Source: an uncultured Lachnoclostridium sp. (GTDB lineage Bacteria; Bacillota; Clostridia; Lachnospirales; Lachnospiraceae). From it: a DNA stretch of 64,000 nucleotides. A program made the position numbers and the translations under genes. Location: contig CAOJBY010000003.1 of assembly GCA_948330435.1 (NCBI GenBank), positions 1-64,000 on the forward strand, written 5' to 3'. The notes beneath the pieces are model-generated. The model was not told where the DNA came from. It worked only from the letters and a program-made list of their open reading frames with translations, and ran no database searches. Shown here piece after piece: positions 7,688 to 15,892 of this stretch; position 1 is the stretch's first letter; each line of letters starts with the position of its first letter.

Positions 7688-8557
7688 ATGCTGCTGGAGA
7701 AACTGGAACAACAGGCCAACTTTACAAACCATGAAAAAGAGGTAGCCTGCTACATACTGGAGCATATGGACAAGGTTCCGGAGATGTCAAGCGGAGAGCT
7801 TGCCCGGGCTTCCTTTACAAGCAAGGCCACCGTGGTACGCTTAAGCCAGAAGCTGGGTCTTGCGGGCTACCAGGAATTCAAGCTGAAGCTGGTGGAGGAA
7901 ATCAATCAGAAAAGCCGCCTTTTTAAGCTGTTGGAGGAAGAACCCATCACGGCTGAGAGCACCTACACGGACATTATTCATACACTTCCCGTCCTTTATG
8001 ACAAGGCGGTGACCAACACCCGGCTTGCCCTGGATAAAAATTCCATGAACCGGATTAACAATGTGCTCCAGAGGGCGGAGTGCATCGACCTCTACGGCAC
8101 GGGCATCAGCTACATACTGGCCCAGTCGGCGGTGTTCAAGTTTGCCACCCTGGGATTGGAGTGCTCAGCCTATGAGAGCATCAACGGCCACTATCTGGCG
8201 GCCCGGAAGAATAAGAGAACCATCGCCTTTTTGATCAGCTTCACGGGAGCCAACCGCACGGTGATTCAGATGGCGAAGTATCTTCGGGAGGGGACAAATA
8301 ATTATGTGGTGGGGCTGTTGGGCCCTCATAACCGGGTGTGCCGAAGATGGTGCCATGAAGTGGTGGAGATTCCCAACCGGGATTCGCTTCTGAGCCTGGA
8401 CGTGATTACTTCCTTTTCCGCTGTCACCTATGTACTGGATATTTTCTTTTCCCTGCTTCTTGCAAAGTGTTATGAGGAGCATGCAAAATCCTCTCTGGAA
8501 ATGCTGACCCATATGGATCTGCTTCTGGACAAGACAGGAAATGTCGGCGATGAATGA
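7688..8557 (+). CDS. RpiR/MurR-family regulator with SIS domain
   Basis: Residues 1-75 form the RpiR helix-turn-helix (FTNHEKEVACYILEHMDKV, then SFTSKATVVRLSQKLGLAGY). Residues about 105-255 form a SIS sugar-phosphate-binding domain (CIDLYGTGISYILAQ, IAFLISFTGANRTVIQMAKY). Such proteins sense phosphosugars and regulate uptake and catabolic genes. AAAGGAG at 7671-7677 precedes ATG 7688. A terminator follows, and the beta-glucoside PTS operon begins 300 bases downstream, which it may control. It could equally have served the decayed transporter upstream. Confidence 0.87.
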   Translation: MLLEKLEQQANFTNHEKEVACYILEHMDKVPEMSSGELARASFTSKATVVRLSQKLGLAGYQEFKLKLVEEINQKSRLFKLLEEEPITAESTYTDIIHTLPVLYDKAVTNTRLALDKNSMNRINNVLQRAECIDLYGTGISYILAQSAVFKFATLGLECSAYESINGHYLAARKNKRTIAFLISFTGANRTVIQMAKYLREGTNNYVVGLLGPHNRVCRRWCHEVVEIPNRDSLLSLDVITSFSAVTYVLDIFFSLLLAKCYEEHAKSSLEMLTHMDLLLDKTGNVGDE

Positions 8558-8593
8558 CGGCAGGGAGCAAATAATCAGAAAATTCAAAATTTT

Positions 8594-8626
8594 GGACCTC
8601 TGTTACAAAGGCAGGGGTCCTTTTTT
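8594..8626 (+). terminator. Terminator after the RpiR gene
   Basis: GGACCTCTG at 8594-8602 pairs with CAGGGGTCC at 8612-8620 (one G-T pair) and is followed by TTTTTT. Confidence 0.88.
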
Positions 8627-8734
8627 GACGATTTGTGAAACGATGAAACTATCCCCTTTCCCTCCGTTGCCGGGGAAAAATGCTTATGTTATATTCGATT
8701 TAACAAAAAACGGAACCGGATATTACGGAACCGG

Positions 8735-8848
8735 AACAGTAATATCCCCGAAACGCATAGAAGAATTTGCAGACGCATGCTTCTGCGGCTGCAAATTCTT
8801 CTGGGTAAGGATGTGTTGAGAGGGATATTACGGAACTTATAATAGGAG
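8735..8848 (+). repeat. Structured intergenic repeat, copy A
   Basis: The basal stem is GTAATATCCC (8739-8748) with GGGATATTAC (8822-8831). The upper stem is the perfect 14-base pair AGAAGAATTTGCAG (8759-8772) with CTGCAAATTCTTCT (8789-8802). The 3' end GGAACTTATAATAGGAGG supplies the ribosome-binding site of the PTS gene at 8858. A second GGATATTACGGAAC at 8718-8731 could pair with the same GTAATATCC, so two exclusive folds are possible. The same architecture recurs at 35751-35862, 46665-46780 and 59822-59935. Confidence 0.75.
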
Positions 8849-8857
8849 GGAATATCG

Positions 8858-10792
8858 ATGGGAAAGTACCATGAGCTGGCAAAGGAGATCGTAAAAAATG
8901 TCGGCGGAAAAGAAAACATTTTAGGACTTGTACACTGTATCACACGGCTTCGCTTTACTCTGAAAGATGAGAGTATTGCAAAGGATGAGGTGCTGAAAGC
9001 CATGGAGGGTGTTGTCACCGTAATGAAAAGCGGCGGACAGTATCAGGTGGTCATCGGCAACCATGTGCCGGAGGTATATGAGGATGTGATGGAGCTGATT
9101 GACTTAAAGGAGGAAAGTGCTCCGGCAGCGGAACAAAAATCAGGGAAATTGCTGGATCGGGCCATTGATGTGGTATCCGGAATCTTTCAGCCTATTCTTG
9201 GAATCATGGCGGCCTGCGGTATGCTGAAAGGCTTAAATACATTGTTTGTAGCCCTTGGCCTGTACAGTGCCGAGTGCGGCGGTTATCTGATTATCAATGC
9301 GGCAGGTGATGCTCTGTTTACCTTTCTGCCCTTGTTTCTGGGCTATACGGCGGCAAAGAAGTTTGGATTAAAGCCTATGCTTGGCCTGGCTATCGGCGGT
9401 GCCATGTGCTACCCGGGTATCCAGGCGGGAACCCTGTCGGCGGGGCTGGAGCCACTGTACAGCTTATTGGAGGGAACCATGTTTGCTTCTCCGGTTTACA
9501 TAGACTTTTTCGGAATCCCCGTTATTTCCGTGGATTATACGGGAACGGTAATTCCGGTTATCCTGGCAGTGTGGTTTGCATCAAAATGCGAGAAGTTTTT
9601 TAATAAGTTTATTCCGGATCTGGTGAAGTTTTTCTTTGTGCCCATGCTGACTCTGTTGGTGACATTGCCTGTATCCGTGCTTTTCCTCGGACCCATTGCA
9701 ACCTTTGGTTCCACTCTGATTTCGGAATTTACACTGGCAATCCGCGGCTTTAGTCCTCTGCTTGCGGGAGGAATCGTGGGCTTTACCTGGCAGATACTTG
9801 TTATCTTCGGTATGCACTGGGGCTTCATACCAGTTTACATAAATAACGTAATGACTCTGGGCTACGACAATGTGATGATGCCGTTCTTTGCATGCACCTT
9901 TGCAACCTCTGCGGTGGTACTGGCGATTTTCTTTAAGACAAAGGATAAGAAGCTTAAGGAAATGGCGATTCCCAACTTTATCTCCGGTATCTTCGGCGTG
10001 ACGGAGCCTGCTATTTATGGTATTTTACTGCCCCTTAAGAAGCCCTTTATCATTAGTTGTATTGCAGGCGGCATCGGCGGTGCTTTCTACGGACAGTTCA
10101 ACTTCCGGAAATTTATCCTGGGCGGCATGGGAATCTTTGAGCTGCCCAATATGATGAACCCGGACGGAACCATGGGCAATATCATCGTGGCCTTTGCGGG
10201 AATCGCCATCTCCATGGCAGTGGGATTCGTGCTTACCATGATTTTTTACAAAGATAAGACACAGGAAGCTTCCGGTCTGGCATCAGGAGGAGCTGATGAT
10301 GAAGTGAAAAAAATGGCTTTGGAGACGAAAGCAAAAGGTGAGAAGCTTGTGGTTGCAAGTCCTTTGAAAGGCGGACTGGTGGAGCTTAAGGATGTGAAAG
10401 ATGAGGCGTTTTCTTCCGGTGCTCTTGGAAAAGGCGTTGCAGTAATGCCAAAGGAGGGTGTACTGTATGCTCCGGCTGACGGAACCATCTCTGCGTTTTT
10501 CCCCACAGGCCATGCCATTGGTCTCACCACAGACACGGGACTGGAGCTTTTGATGCATGTGGGAATGGATACGGTACAGCTTGACGGAAAAGGCTTTAAG
10601 CCTTTAGCGGCAACGGGAGATACGGTGAAAAAAGGACAGAAGCTTCTGGAGTTTGATATGGAGCTGATTCAGGAAGCGGGTTACTCTCTGGTAACGCCTG
10701 TGTTGGTGACGAACTCCGATGATTTTGCGGAGGTAGTATCCGTCAGGGCGGAGAAAGTGGAGCCGGGAGACTTGTTGTTGAGTGTTATGTAA
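8858..10792 (+). CDS. Beta-glucoside PTS transporter EIIBCA
   Basis: The 644-residue protein carries three fused PTS domains. EIIB at about 1-85 has the phospho-cysteine at residue 27 (LVHCITRLRF). EIIC spans about 100-465, with FGIPVISVDYTGTVIPVI and FGVTEPAIYGILLPL. EIIA spans about 490-640, with the active histidine near residue 567 (LLMHVGMDTVQLDGKGF). It imports and phosphorylates a beta-glucoside such as salicin, arbutin or cellobiose. The gene for a 6-phospho-beta-glucosidase follows at once, which explains the fate of the product. The upstream gap holds structured repeat copy A; I see no LicT-type RAT site there, so regulation may come from the RpiR protein. Confidence 0.93.
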   Translation: MGKYHELAKEIVKNVGGKENILGLVHCITRLRFTLKDESIAKDEVLKAMEGVVTVMKSGGQYQVVIGNHVPEVYEDVMELIDLKEESAPAAEQKSGKLLDRAIDVVSGIFQPILGIMAACGMLKGLNTLFVALGLYSAECGGYLIINAAGDALFTFLPLFLGYTAAKKFGLKPMLGLAIGGAMCYPGIQAGTLSAGLEPLYSLLEGTMFASPVYIDFFGIPVISVDYTGTVIPVILAVWFASKCEKFFNKFIPDLVKFFFVPMLTLLVTLPVSVLFLGPIATFGSTLISEFTLAIRGFSPLLAGGIVGFTWQILVIFGMHWGFIPVYINNVMTLGYDNVMMPFFACTFATSAVVLAIFFKTKDKKLKEMAIPNFISGIFGVTEPAIYGILLPLKKPFIISCIAGGIGGAFYGQFNFRKFILGGMGIFELPNMMNPDGTMGNIIVAFAGIAISMAVGFVLTMIFYKDKTQEASGLASGGADDEVKKMALETKAKGEKLVVASPLKGGLVELKDVKDEAFSSGALGKGVAVMPKEGVLYAPADGTISAFFPTGHAIGLTTDTGLELLMHVGMDTVQLDGKGFKPLAATGDTVKKGQKLLEFDMELIQEAGYSLVTPVLVTNSDDFAEVVSVRAEKVEPGDLLLSVM

Positions 10793-10805
10793 GGGGGATA
10801 TGGAT

Positions 10806-12233
10806 ATGCGAAAGGATTTTTTATGGGGCGGAGCCACGGCGGCCAACCAGTGTGAGGGCGGCTGGCAGGAGAACGGCAGAGGTCCGGCTCTTGTGGACGT
10901 GATTCCCTACGGAAAAAACCGGATGCCCGTTATGGAGGGCAGGATGGATTATCGGGAGCTGCCCGGTGACTCCGTTTACCCGGGAAGAGAAGCCATAGAT
11001 ATGTATGGTCATTATAAGGAAGACATTGCGTTATTTGCGGAAATGGGTTTTCGCTGCTATCGGTTCTCATTTTCCTGGTCCCGCATTTTCCCTACCGGGG
11101 AGGAGACGGAGCCGAACGAAACCGGATTGAGATTTTACGAAGACTTTATTGATGAACTTTTGAAATATAGCATTGAGCCTGTTGTGACCATCTGTCATTT
11201 TGATATTCCCCTCAATCTGGTGGATAAATACGGCTCCTGGAAAAACCGGAAAGTGATTGACTTCTATCTGAATTACTGCAACGCTATTTTTAAGCGATTT
11301 AAAGATAAAGTGCGGTATTGGATTACGTTCAATGAGATCAATATGCTGATGCATCTGCCTTTTATGGGGGCAGGGATTCGTTTTGCCGAGGGAGAGAATG
11401 AACTTGCGGTGAAATATCAGGCAGCTCATCATGAGCTGGTAGCATCCGCCTATGCCACAAAACTGGCCCACGAGACGGATCCTAAGTTCCAGGTGGGATG
11501 TATGCTGGCAGCAGGAAGCGTGTATCCCTATAGCTGCCGCCCGGAGGATGTATGGGAGAGCAGGAAGAAAGATCGGGAAAACTATTTCTTTATTGATGTG
11601 CAGGCCAGAGGAGAATATCCCGCTTATGCGAAGAAGCTTCTGGAGCGGGAGGGCATTCGCCTGGAAATGGGACCGTGGGACACTAAGATTTTGAAAGAGC
11701 ATACGGTGGATTTTATTTCCCTGTCCTATTATAACAGCCGCTGCGTCAGAACCGACGGACAGGGGGAGGCTTCAGGGGGAAATGTCTTTGCTTCTGCAAA
11801 AAATCCCTATCTGGAATGCAGTCAGTGGGGATGGCCCATTGATCCTATGGGATTTCGTATTACCTTAAACGATCTGTATGACCGCTATCAGAAGCCTTTG
11901 TTTATTGTGGAAAATGGCCTTGGGGCCAAAGATCAGATGGATGAGAACGGAAAGATTGAGGATGATTACCGTATTGATTACCTGCGTTCCCATATCAAAG
12001 CAATGATAGCTGCGGCAGATGAGGATGGAGTGGATTTGCTTGGATACACGCCCTGGGGCTGTGTGGATTTAATCAGTGCCACTACAGGAGAGATGTCCAA
12101 AAGGTATGGCTTTATTTATGTAGATAAGGATGACAAGGGGAATGGAACCCTTAAGCGTGTGCCGAAGAAATCCTTTGGTTGGTATCAGTCTGTGATTGAG
12201 GCAAATGGGGAGAATTTAAAAGAAGAGGATTGA
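10806..12233 (+). CDS. 6-phospho-beta-glucosidase, glycoside hydrolase family 1
   Basis: The 475-residue protein starts MRKDFLWGGATAANQCEGGW, the GH1 opening motif. It has the acid/base segment WITFNEIN near residue 173 and the nucleophile segment FIVENGLGA near residue 367. It would cleave phosphorylated beta-glucosides delivered by the EIIBCA protein encoded just upstream into glucose 6-phosphate and an aglycone or glucose. I prefer ATG 10806, eight bases after AAGGGGG, over ATG 10800 (too close) and ATG 10782 (inside the PTS gene, no site). Confidence 0.93.
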   Translation: MRKDFLWGGATAANQCEGGWQENGRGPALVDVIPYGKNRMPVMEGRMDYRELPGDSVYPGREAIDMYGHYKEDIALFAEMGFRCYRFSFSWSRIFPTGEETEPNETGLRFYEDFIDELLKYSIEPVVTICHFDIPLNLVDKYGSWKNRKVIDFYLNYCNAIFKRFKDKVRYWITFNEINMLMHLPFMGAGIRFAEGENELAVKYQAAHHELVASAYATKLAHETDPKFQVGCMLAAGSVYPYSCRPEDVWESRKKDRENYFFIDVQARGEYPAYAKKLLEREGIRLEMGPWDTKILKEHTVDFISLSYYNSRCVRTDGQGEASGGNVFASAKNPYLECSQWGWPIDPMGFRITLNDLYDRYQKPLFIVENGLGAKDQMDENGKIEDDYRIDYLRSHIKAMIAAADEDGVDLLGYTPWGCVDLISATTGEMSKRYGFIYVDKDDKGNGTLKRVPKKSFGWYQSVIEANGENLKEED

Positions 12234-12284
12234 TTTACAGGGAGTGTTGGGAAATAAGGAATGGAGGAGAAAGCAGTCTGAATC

Positions 12285-12313
12285 TTGACATGTAATGGGA
12301 AACGGTTTACATA
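12285..12313 (+). promoter_or_regulatory. Possible promoter with overlapping LacI/CcpA-like dyad
   Basis: TTGACA at 12285-12290 is followed after 17 bases by a weak TACATA at 12308-12313. Across the spacer lies TGGGAAACGGTTTACA (12296-12311), an imperfect dyad with the central A-C-G-type core of LacI-family and catabolite-control sites. Both readings are tentative. Confidence 0.35.
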
Positions 12314-12336
12314 CGATAGAGGAGGAGAATATAGCA

Positions 12337-12717
12337 ATGCCAGCAACAATGACGAAGGGCCGAATTCCCATGGAAGTAAAAAAATTGAGTATTTCTGCGA
12401 AGCGGCAGATCACAATCCCACAGAAATTTTTTACCATGCTGGGGTTTGATATGGAGGCGGAATGTACCGTGCGGGGGAACGAACTGGTTATTCGTCCGGT
12501 CAGAACTAATACGGGAGGAGAGTTTGCGGAGCAGATTCTGGCAGATTTGATAGCCAGGGGATACAGCGGCAATGAGCTTCTGGAGCGTTTTAAAAAAGTA
12601 CAGGGGCAGGTACGCCCGGCCGTAGAAGCAATGCTTGCGGACGCAGAGAGGGCAGCATCTTCACAATCCGGACATATTTCTTATGAAGATGTTTTTGGTA
12701 CGGAGGATGAGGAATGA
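12337..12717 (+). CDS. AbrB/MazE-type antitoxin-like protein
   Basis: The 126-residue protein has an N-terminal AbrB swapped-hairpin DNA-binding domain at about residues 10-55 (KLSISAKRQITIPQKFFTML and GNELVIRP), then a charged helical tail ending GHISYEDVFGTEDEE that would embrace a toxin. An AGGAGGAG site at 12320-12327 fixes the start at ATG 12337. Its stop codon overlaps the start of a 24-codon remnant (ATGA), the spacing of toxin-antitoxin operons. With the toxin reduced to a stub, this is probably an orphan antitoxin or regulator. Confidence 0.75.
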   Translation: MPATMTKGRIPMEVKKLSISAKRQITIPQKFFTMLGFDMEAECTVRGNELVIRPVRTNTGGEFAEQILADLIARGYSGNELLERFKKVQGQVRPAVEAMLADAERAASSQSGHISYEDVFGTEDEE

Positions 12718-12788
12718 CTGTTGTGATTATGGCCGGAACCAGAGAGAATTTTTATGATCAGCTGAAGCAATATATGAGAAAGAGGTAG
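12714..12788 (+). pseudogene. Truncated toxin stub after the antitoxin
   Basis: ATG 12714 overlaps the antitoxin stop as ATGA and opens a 24-residue frame (MTVVIMAGTRENFYDQLKQY, then four residues and TAG). The beta-strand plus helix pattern resembles the N-terminus of RelE/ParE-type toxins, which usually run to about 90-110 residues. No continuation is visible in the other frames downstream, so it is likely a truncated relic. Confidence 0.45.
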
Positions 12789-12929
12789 GAATCCGGAGTC
12801 ACTGGATTACAATTAATTGAAGATGAAAAGAAATATAAGTGTTTTGGCTGGAATACTGTCCGCTCCGCTGCTGCACGTCTGAACTGTAACGATTGTAGTC
12901 TTGTACAATAGCTTGTAAAGAAAAAACAC

Positions 12930-12958
12930 TTGACACCCACGCCTTTTTTGTGTATGAT
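12930..12958 (+). promoter_or_regulatory. Promoter of the ylxM-ffh operon
   Basis: TTGACA at 12930-12935, 17 bases, TATGAT at 12953-12958. Between it and ylxM lie two small hairpins, TTTGAAAG/CTTTCAAA near 12977-12997 and GACGCA/TGCGTC near 13008-13025. Confidence 0.85.
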
Positions 12959-13039
12959 AAGTCAGGCAGGTGATGAGTTTGAAAGTAAACTTTCAAATCT
13001 ACCTGGATGACGCAGTAAATGCGTCAGAAAGAGGAAAGC

Positions 13040-13372
13040 ATGGAGAAGCTTTTGGAGCAGACACTGCTATATGATTTCTATGGAGAGCTCCTGACAGAGC
13101 ACCAAAAGCAGATATATGAGGACGTAGTCCTCAACGATTACACCTTAAGCGAGGTGGCCCAGGAGCGTGGCATCAGCAGGCAGGGCGTTCATGACCTTAT
13201 CAAGCGGTGCAATCGAATTCTGTCAGAGTACGAAGCGAAACTGCATCTGGTAGAACGGTTCCTGACCATTAAGAGCCGGATTGAGGAGATGGAGCATACC
13301 CTGCAAGATACGGAAGCACCGGACAAGGAGCAGCTTATCCGGCAGCTACAAGACATATTGGAGAATTTATAG
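13040..13372 (+). CDS. ylxM: YlxM/p13-like signal recognition particle accessory protein
   Basis: The 110-residue protein with a helix-turn-helix (YTLSEVAQERGISRQGVHDL) and a C-terminal coiled helix is the YlxM family, always encoded just before ffh and thought to modulate SRP function. AGAGGAAAGC before ATG 13040 makes this the better start than ATG 13019. Its stop codon directly abuts the ffh start codon, implying coupled translation. Confidence 0.92.
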   Translation: MEKLLEQTLLYDFYGELLTEHQKQIYEDVVLNDYTLSEVAQERGISRQGVHDLIKRCNRILSEYEAKLHLVERFLTIKSRIEEMEHTLQDTEAPDKEQLIRQLQDILENL

Positions 13373-14722
13373 ATGGCATTTGAGAGTTTATCCGATAAAT
13401 TGCAAAATGTATTCAAGAACCTGCGAGGTAAGGGACGTCTCACGGAAGCTGATGTAAAGGCTGCTTTAAAGGAAGTGAAGATGGCTCTTCTGGAAGCCGA
13501 CGTAAGCTTTAAGGTAGTAAAGCAGTTCATCAAGTCTGTGGAAGCACGTGCGGTAGGTACCGACGTGATGAACAGTCTGACTCCGGGCCAGATGGTGATC
13601 AAGATTGTCCATGAGGAGATGATTCACCTTATGGGAAGTGATACCACAGAGCTCAAGCTTAAGGGCGGCAACGAAGTGACCGTTCTCATGATGATGGGAC
13701 TTCAGGGTGCCGGTAAAACCACCACGGCGGCCAAGATTGCCGGAAAGCTGAAAAGCAAGGGAAGAAAGCCTTTGCTTGTGGCCTGCGACGTATACCGTCC
13801 CGCAGCCATTAAGCAGCTTCAGGTAAACGGAGAAAAGCAGGGCGTAGAAGTATTCACCATGGGCGATAATCAAAAGCCGGTGAATATAGCCAAGGGTGCA
13901 TATGAGCATGCGAAGAAGAACGGCTTCAATGTTCTGATTCTGGATACGGCCGGCCGTCTTCATGTAGATGAGGATATGATGGCGGAGCTTCAGGAGATTG
14001 CATCCAATCTTGAGATTGACCAGGCACTTCTTACCGTAGATGCTATGACAGGCCAGGATGCAGTCAATGTGGCAAGTACCTTTGACGAGAAGATCGGGAT
14101 TGACGGAGTGATTCTTACCAAGCTGGACGGCGATACCAGAGGCGGTGCCGCATTGTCCATCAAGGCAGTAACCGGAAAGCCGATCCTTTATGTAGGCATG
14201 GGGGAGAAGCTTAGCGATCTGGAGCAGTTCTATCCCGACCGCATGGCTTCCAGAATCTTAGGCATGGGTGACGTGCTGACACTGATTGAGAAAGCCCAGG
14301 AGACGGTGGATGAGGAAAAGGCCAAGGCCATGACCCAGAAGCTAAAGAAGAACCAGTTTGGCTTTGACGATTATCTGGAAAGTATGAACCAGATGCGAAA
14401 GATGGGGGGCTTAACTAGTATCCTTTCCATGATGCCGGGAGTGGGAAGTCAGCTAAAGGGCCTGGAAGATGCCATTGACGAAAAGAAAATGGCACAGATA
14501 GAGGCAATTATCCTGTCCATGACCCCAAAGGAACGCTCCAACCCGGAGGTGCTCAATCCGTCCAGAAAGCATCGAATAGCCAAGGGAGCAGGCGTAGACA
14601 TCGCAGAGGTCAACCGCCTGGTAAAGCAGTTTAGTGAGATGCGTAAGATGATGAAGCAGATGCCCGGTATGATGGGCGGCAAAGGTTTTGGTAAAAGGGG
14701 ACGTTTTCGAATGCCCTTTTAA
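13373..14722 (+). CDS. ffh: Signal recognition particle GTPase Ffh
   Basis: The 449-residue protein has the N domain (FESLSDKLQNVFKNLRGKG) and the G domain with P-loop GLQGAGKTTT near residue 110, DTAGRL and TKLDGDTRGG. The methionine-rich M domain from about 300 ends in KQMPGMMGG. Ffh binds signal peptides and SRP RNA and delivers ribosomes to FtsY at the membrane. It is translated straight after ylxM and heads the rpsP-rimM-trmD block. Confidence 0.97.
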   Translation: MAFESLSDKLQNVFKNLRGKGRLTEADVKAALKEVKMALLEADVSFKVVKQFIKSVEARAVGTDVMNSLTPGQMVIKIVHEEMIHLMGSDTTELKLKGGNEVTVLMMMGLQGAGKTTTAAKIAGKLKSKGRKPLLVACDVYRPAAIKQLQVNGEKQGVEVFTMGDNQKPVNIAKGAYEHAKKNGFNVLILDTAGRLHVDEDMMAELQEIASNLEIDQALLTVDAMTGQDAVNVASTFDEKIGIDGVILTKLDGDTRGGAALSIKAVTGKPILYVGMGEKLSDLEQFYPDRMASRILGMGDVLTLIEKAQETVDEEKAKAMTQKLKKNQFGFDDYLESMNQMRKMGGLTSILSMMPGVGSQLKGLEDAIDEKKMAQIEAIILSMTPKERSNPEVLNPSRKHRIAKGAGVDIAEVNRLVKQFSEMRKMMKQMPGMMGGKGFGKRGRFRMPF

Positions 14723-14764
14723 CATAAAAGCAAAAGAAGAAATCAAATTTTGGAGGTGAAAGAG

Positions 14765-15010
14765 ATGGCAGTAAAGATTAGATTGAGAAGAATGGGTCAG
14801 AAGAAAGCTCCTTTCTATAGAATTATCGTAGCAGATTCCAGATCCCCGAGAGACGGCAGATTCATCGAGGAGATTGGCACCTACGATCCGAGTACAGACC
14901 CCAGCACATTCAACGTAGACGTTGAGGCAGCAAAGAAATGGCTGAACAATGGTGCACAGCCCACAGAGGTAGTAGGCAAGATCCTGAAAGCCGCTGGTGT
15001 TGAGAAATAA
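14765..15010 (+). CDS. rpsP: 30S ribosomal protein S16
   Basis: MAVKIRLRRMGQKKAPFYRI and VADSRSPRDGRFIEEIGTYD are diagnostic of S16; the length is 81 residues. TTTGGAGGTG a few bases upstream fixes ATG 14765 over ATG 14750. The ffh-rpsP-khpA-rimM-trmD order is the common Clostridia arrangement. Confidence 0.97.
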   Translation: MAVKIRLRRMGQKKAPFYRIIVADSRSPRDGRFIEEIGTYDPSTDPSTFNVDVEAAKKWLNNGAQPTEVVGKILKAAGVEK

Positions 15011-15088
15011 GCCACAAAGCTTTAAAAAAGGCAACAGCGTTGTTATTGCTCATAGAATGGGCAGCGGCGACGCATTCGGAGGAAAGAT

Positions 15089-15319
15089 ATGAAAGAATTA
15101 GTAGAGGTGATTGCAAAATCACTGGTAGAGCATCCGGAAGAAGTTGCTGTGACAGAGACGGAGAATGAGAAAACCATTCTCGTTGAGCTTCGCGTGGCAC
15201 CATCCGATATGGGAAAGGTGATCGGCAAGCAGGGCCGCATCGCAAAAGCGATTCGCTGTGTGGTAAAAGCAGCAGCATCAAAGGAAGAAAAAAAGGTTGT
15301 AGTGGAGATTCTGCAGTAG
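15089..15319 (+). CDS. khpA: KH-domain RNA-binding protein KhpA (YlqC)
   Basis: This 76-residue protein consists of one KH domain with the loop VIGKQGRIAKAIRCVVKAA. KhpA pairs with KhpB (Jag) as an RNA chaperone influencing cell division and gene expression in Firmicutes. GGAGGAAAGAT precedes ATG 15089. It sits between rpsP and rimM as is usual. Confidence 0.93.
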   Translation: MKELVEVIAKSLVEHPEEVAVTETENEKTILVELRVAPSDMGKVIGKQGRIAKAIRCVVKAAASKEEKKVVVEILQ

Positions 15320-15382
15320 AATTTCCACAAAACAGACAGGCGGGTGGAGACACCCGCTGTTTTTCAATCAGAGGAGATGAAA

Positions 15383-15892
15383 ATGGAGTCATATTTAAGG
15401 GTAGGTGTTATCGCATCCACTCACGGCTTAAAGGGTGAGGTTAAGGTATTCCCCACCACAGACAATCCGGAGCGTTTTCGTGATTTAAAACAAGTGATTC
15501 TGGATACCGGAGATGAATATAAGTCCCTCCATGTGGCTGGTGTGAAGTTTTTCAAAAACCAGGTCATTTTGAAATTTCGGGAGTTTCAGGATATTAATGA
15601 GATAGAGCAGTACAAGGGAAAAGACCTGTTAGTGACCCGGGATCAGGCGGTCCCTTTGGAAGAAAATGAGAACTTTATTACGGATCTCATTGATATGGAG
15701 GTCTATACGGACGAAGATAAACGTCTGGGAATCTTGAGAGATGTATTACAGACGGGAGCGAATGATGTCTATGTGGTAGAGACAGAGGAAAGAAAAGAAG
15801 TGCTTCTGCCTGCCATTCCCTCCTGTATTCTTAAGGTAGATGTGGAAAGGGCCCGGATGACCGTGCATATATTGGAAGGATTGTTACAGTAA
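15383..15892 (+). CDS. rimM: 16S rRNA processing protein RimM
   Basis: The 169-residue protein opens with YLRVGVIASTHGLKGEVKVF, the RimM domain signature, followed by a C-terminal PRC-barrel (DVYVVETEERKEVLLPAIPS). RimM helps assemble the 30S head, binding S19. GAGGAG at 15371-15376 places the start at ATG 15383; the earlier in-frame start at 15344 lacks a ribosome-binding site. Its stop overlaps the trmD start (TAATG). Confidence 0.95.
   Translation: MESYLRVGVIASTHGLKGEVKVFPTTDNPERFRDLKQVILDTGDEYKSLHVAGVKFFKNQVILKFREFQDINEIEQYKGKDLLVTRDQAVPLEENENFITDLIDMEVYTDEDKRLGILRDVLQTGANDVYVVETEERKEVLLPAIPSCILKVDVERARMTVHILEGLLQ

Noticed and set aside
8557..8734. LicT-type RAT site before the EIIBCA gene
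   Set aside because: No GGATTGTTAC...AAACC-like sequence is visible; the terminator here belongs to the RpiR gene, and the rest is the structured repeat.
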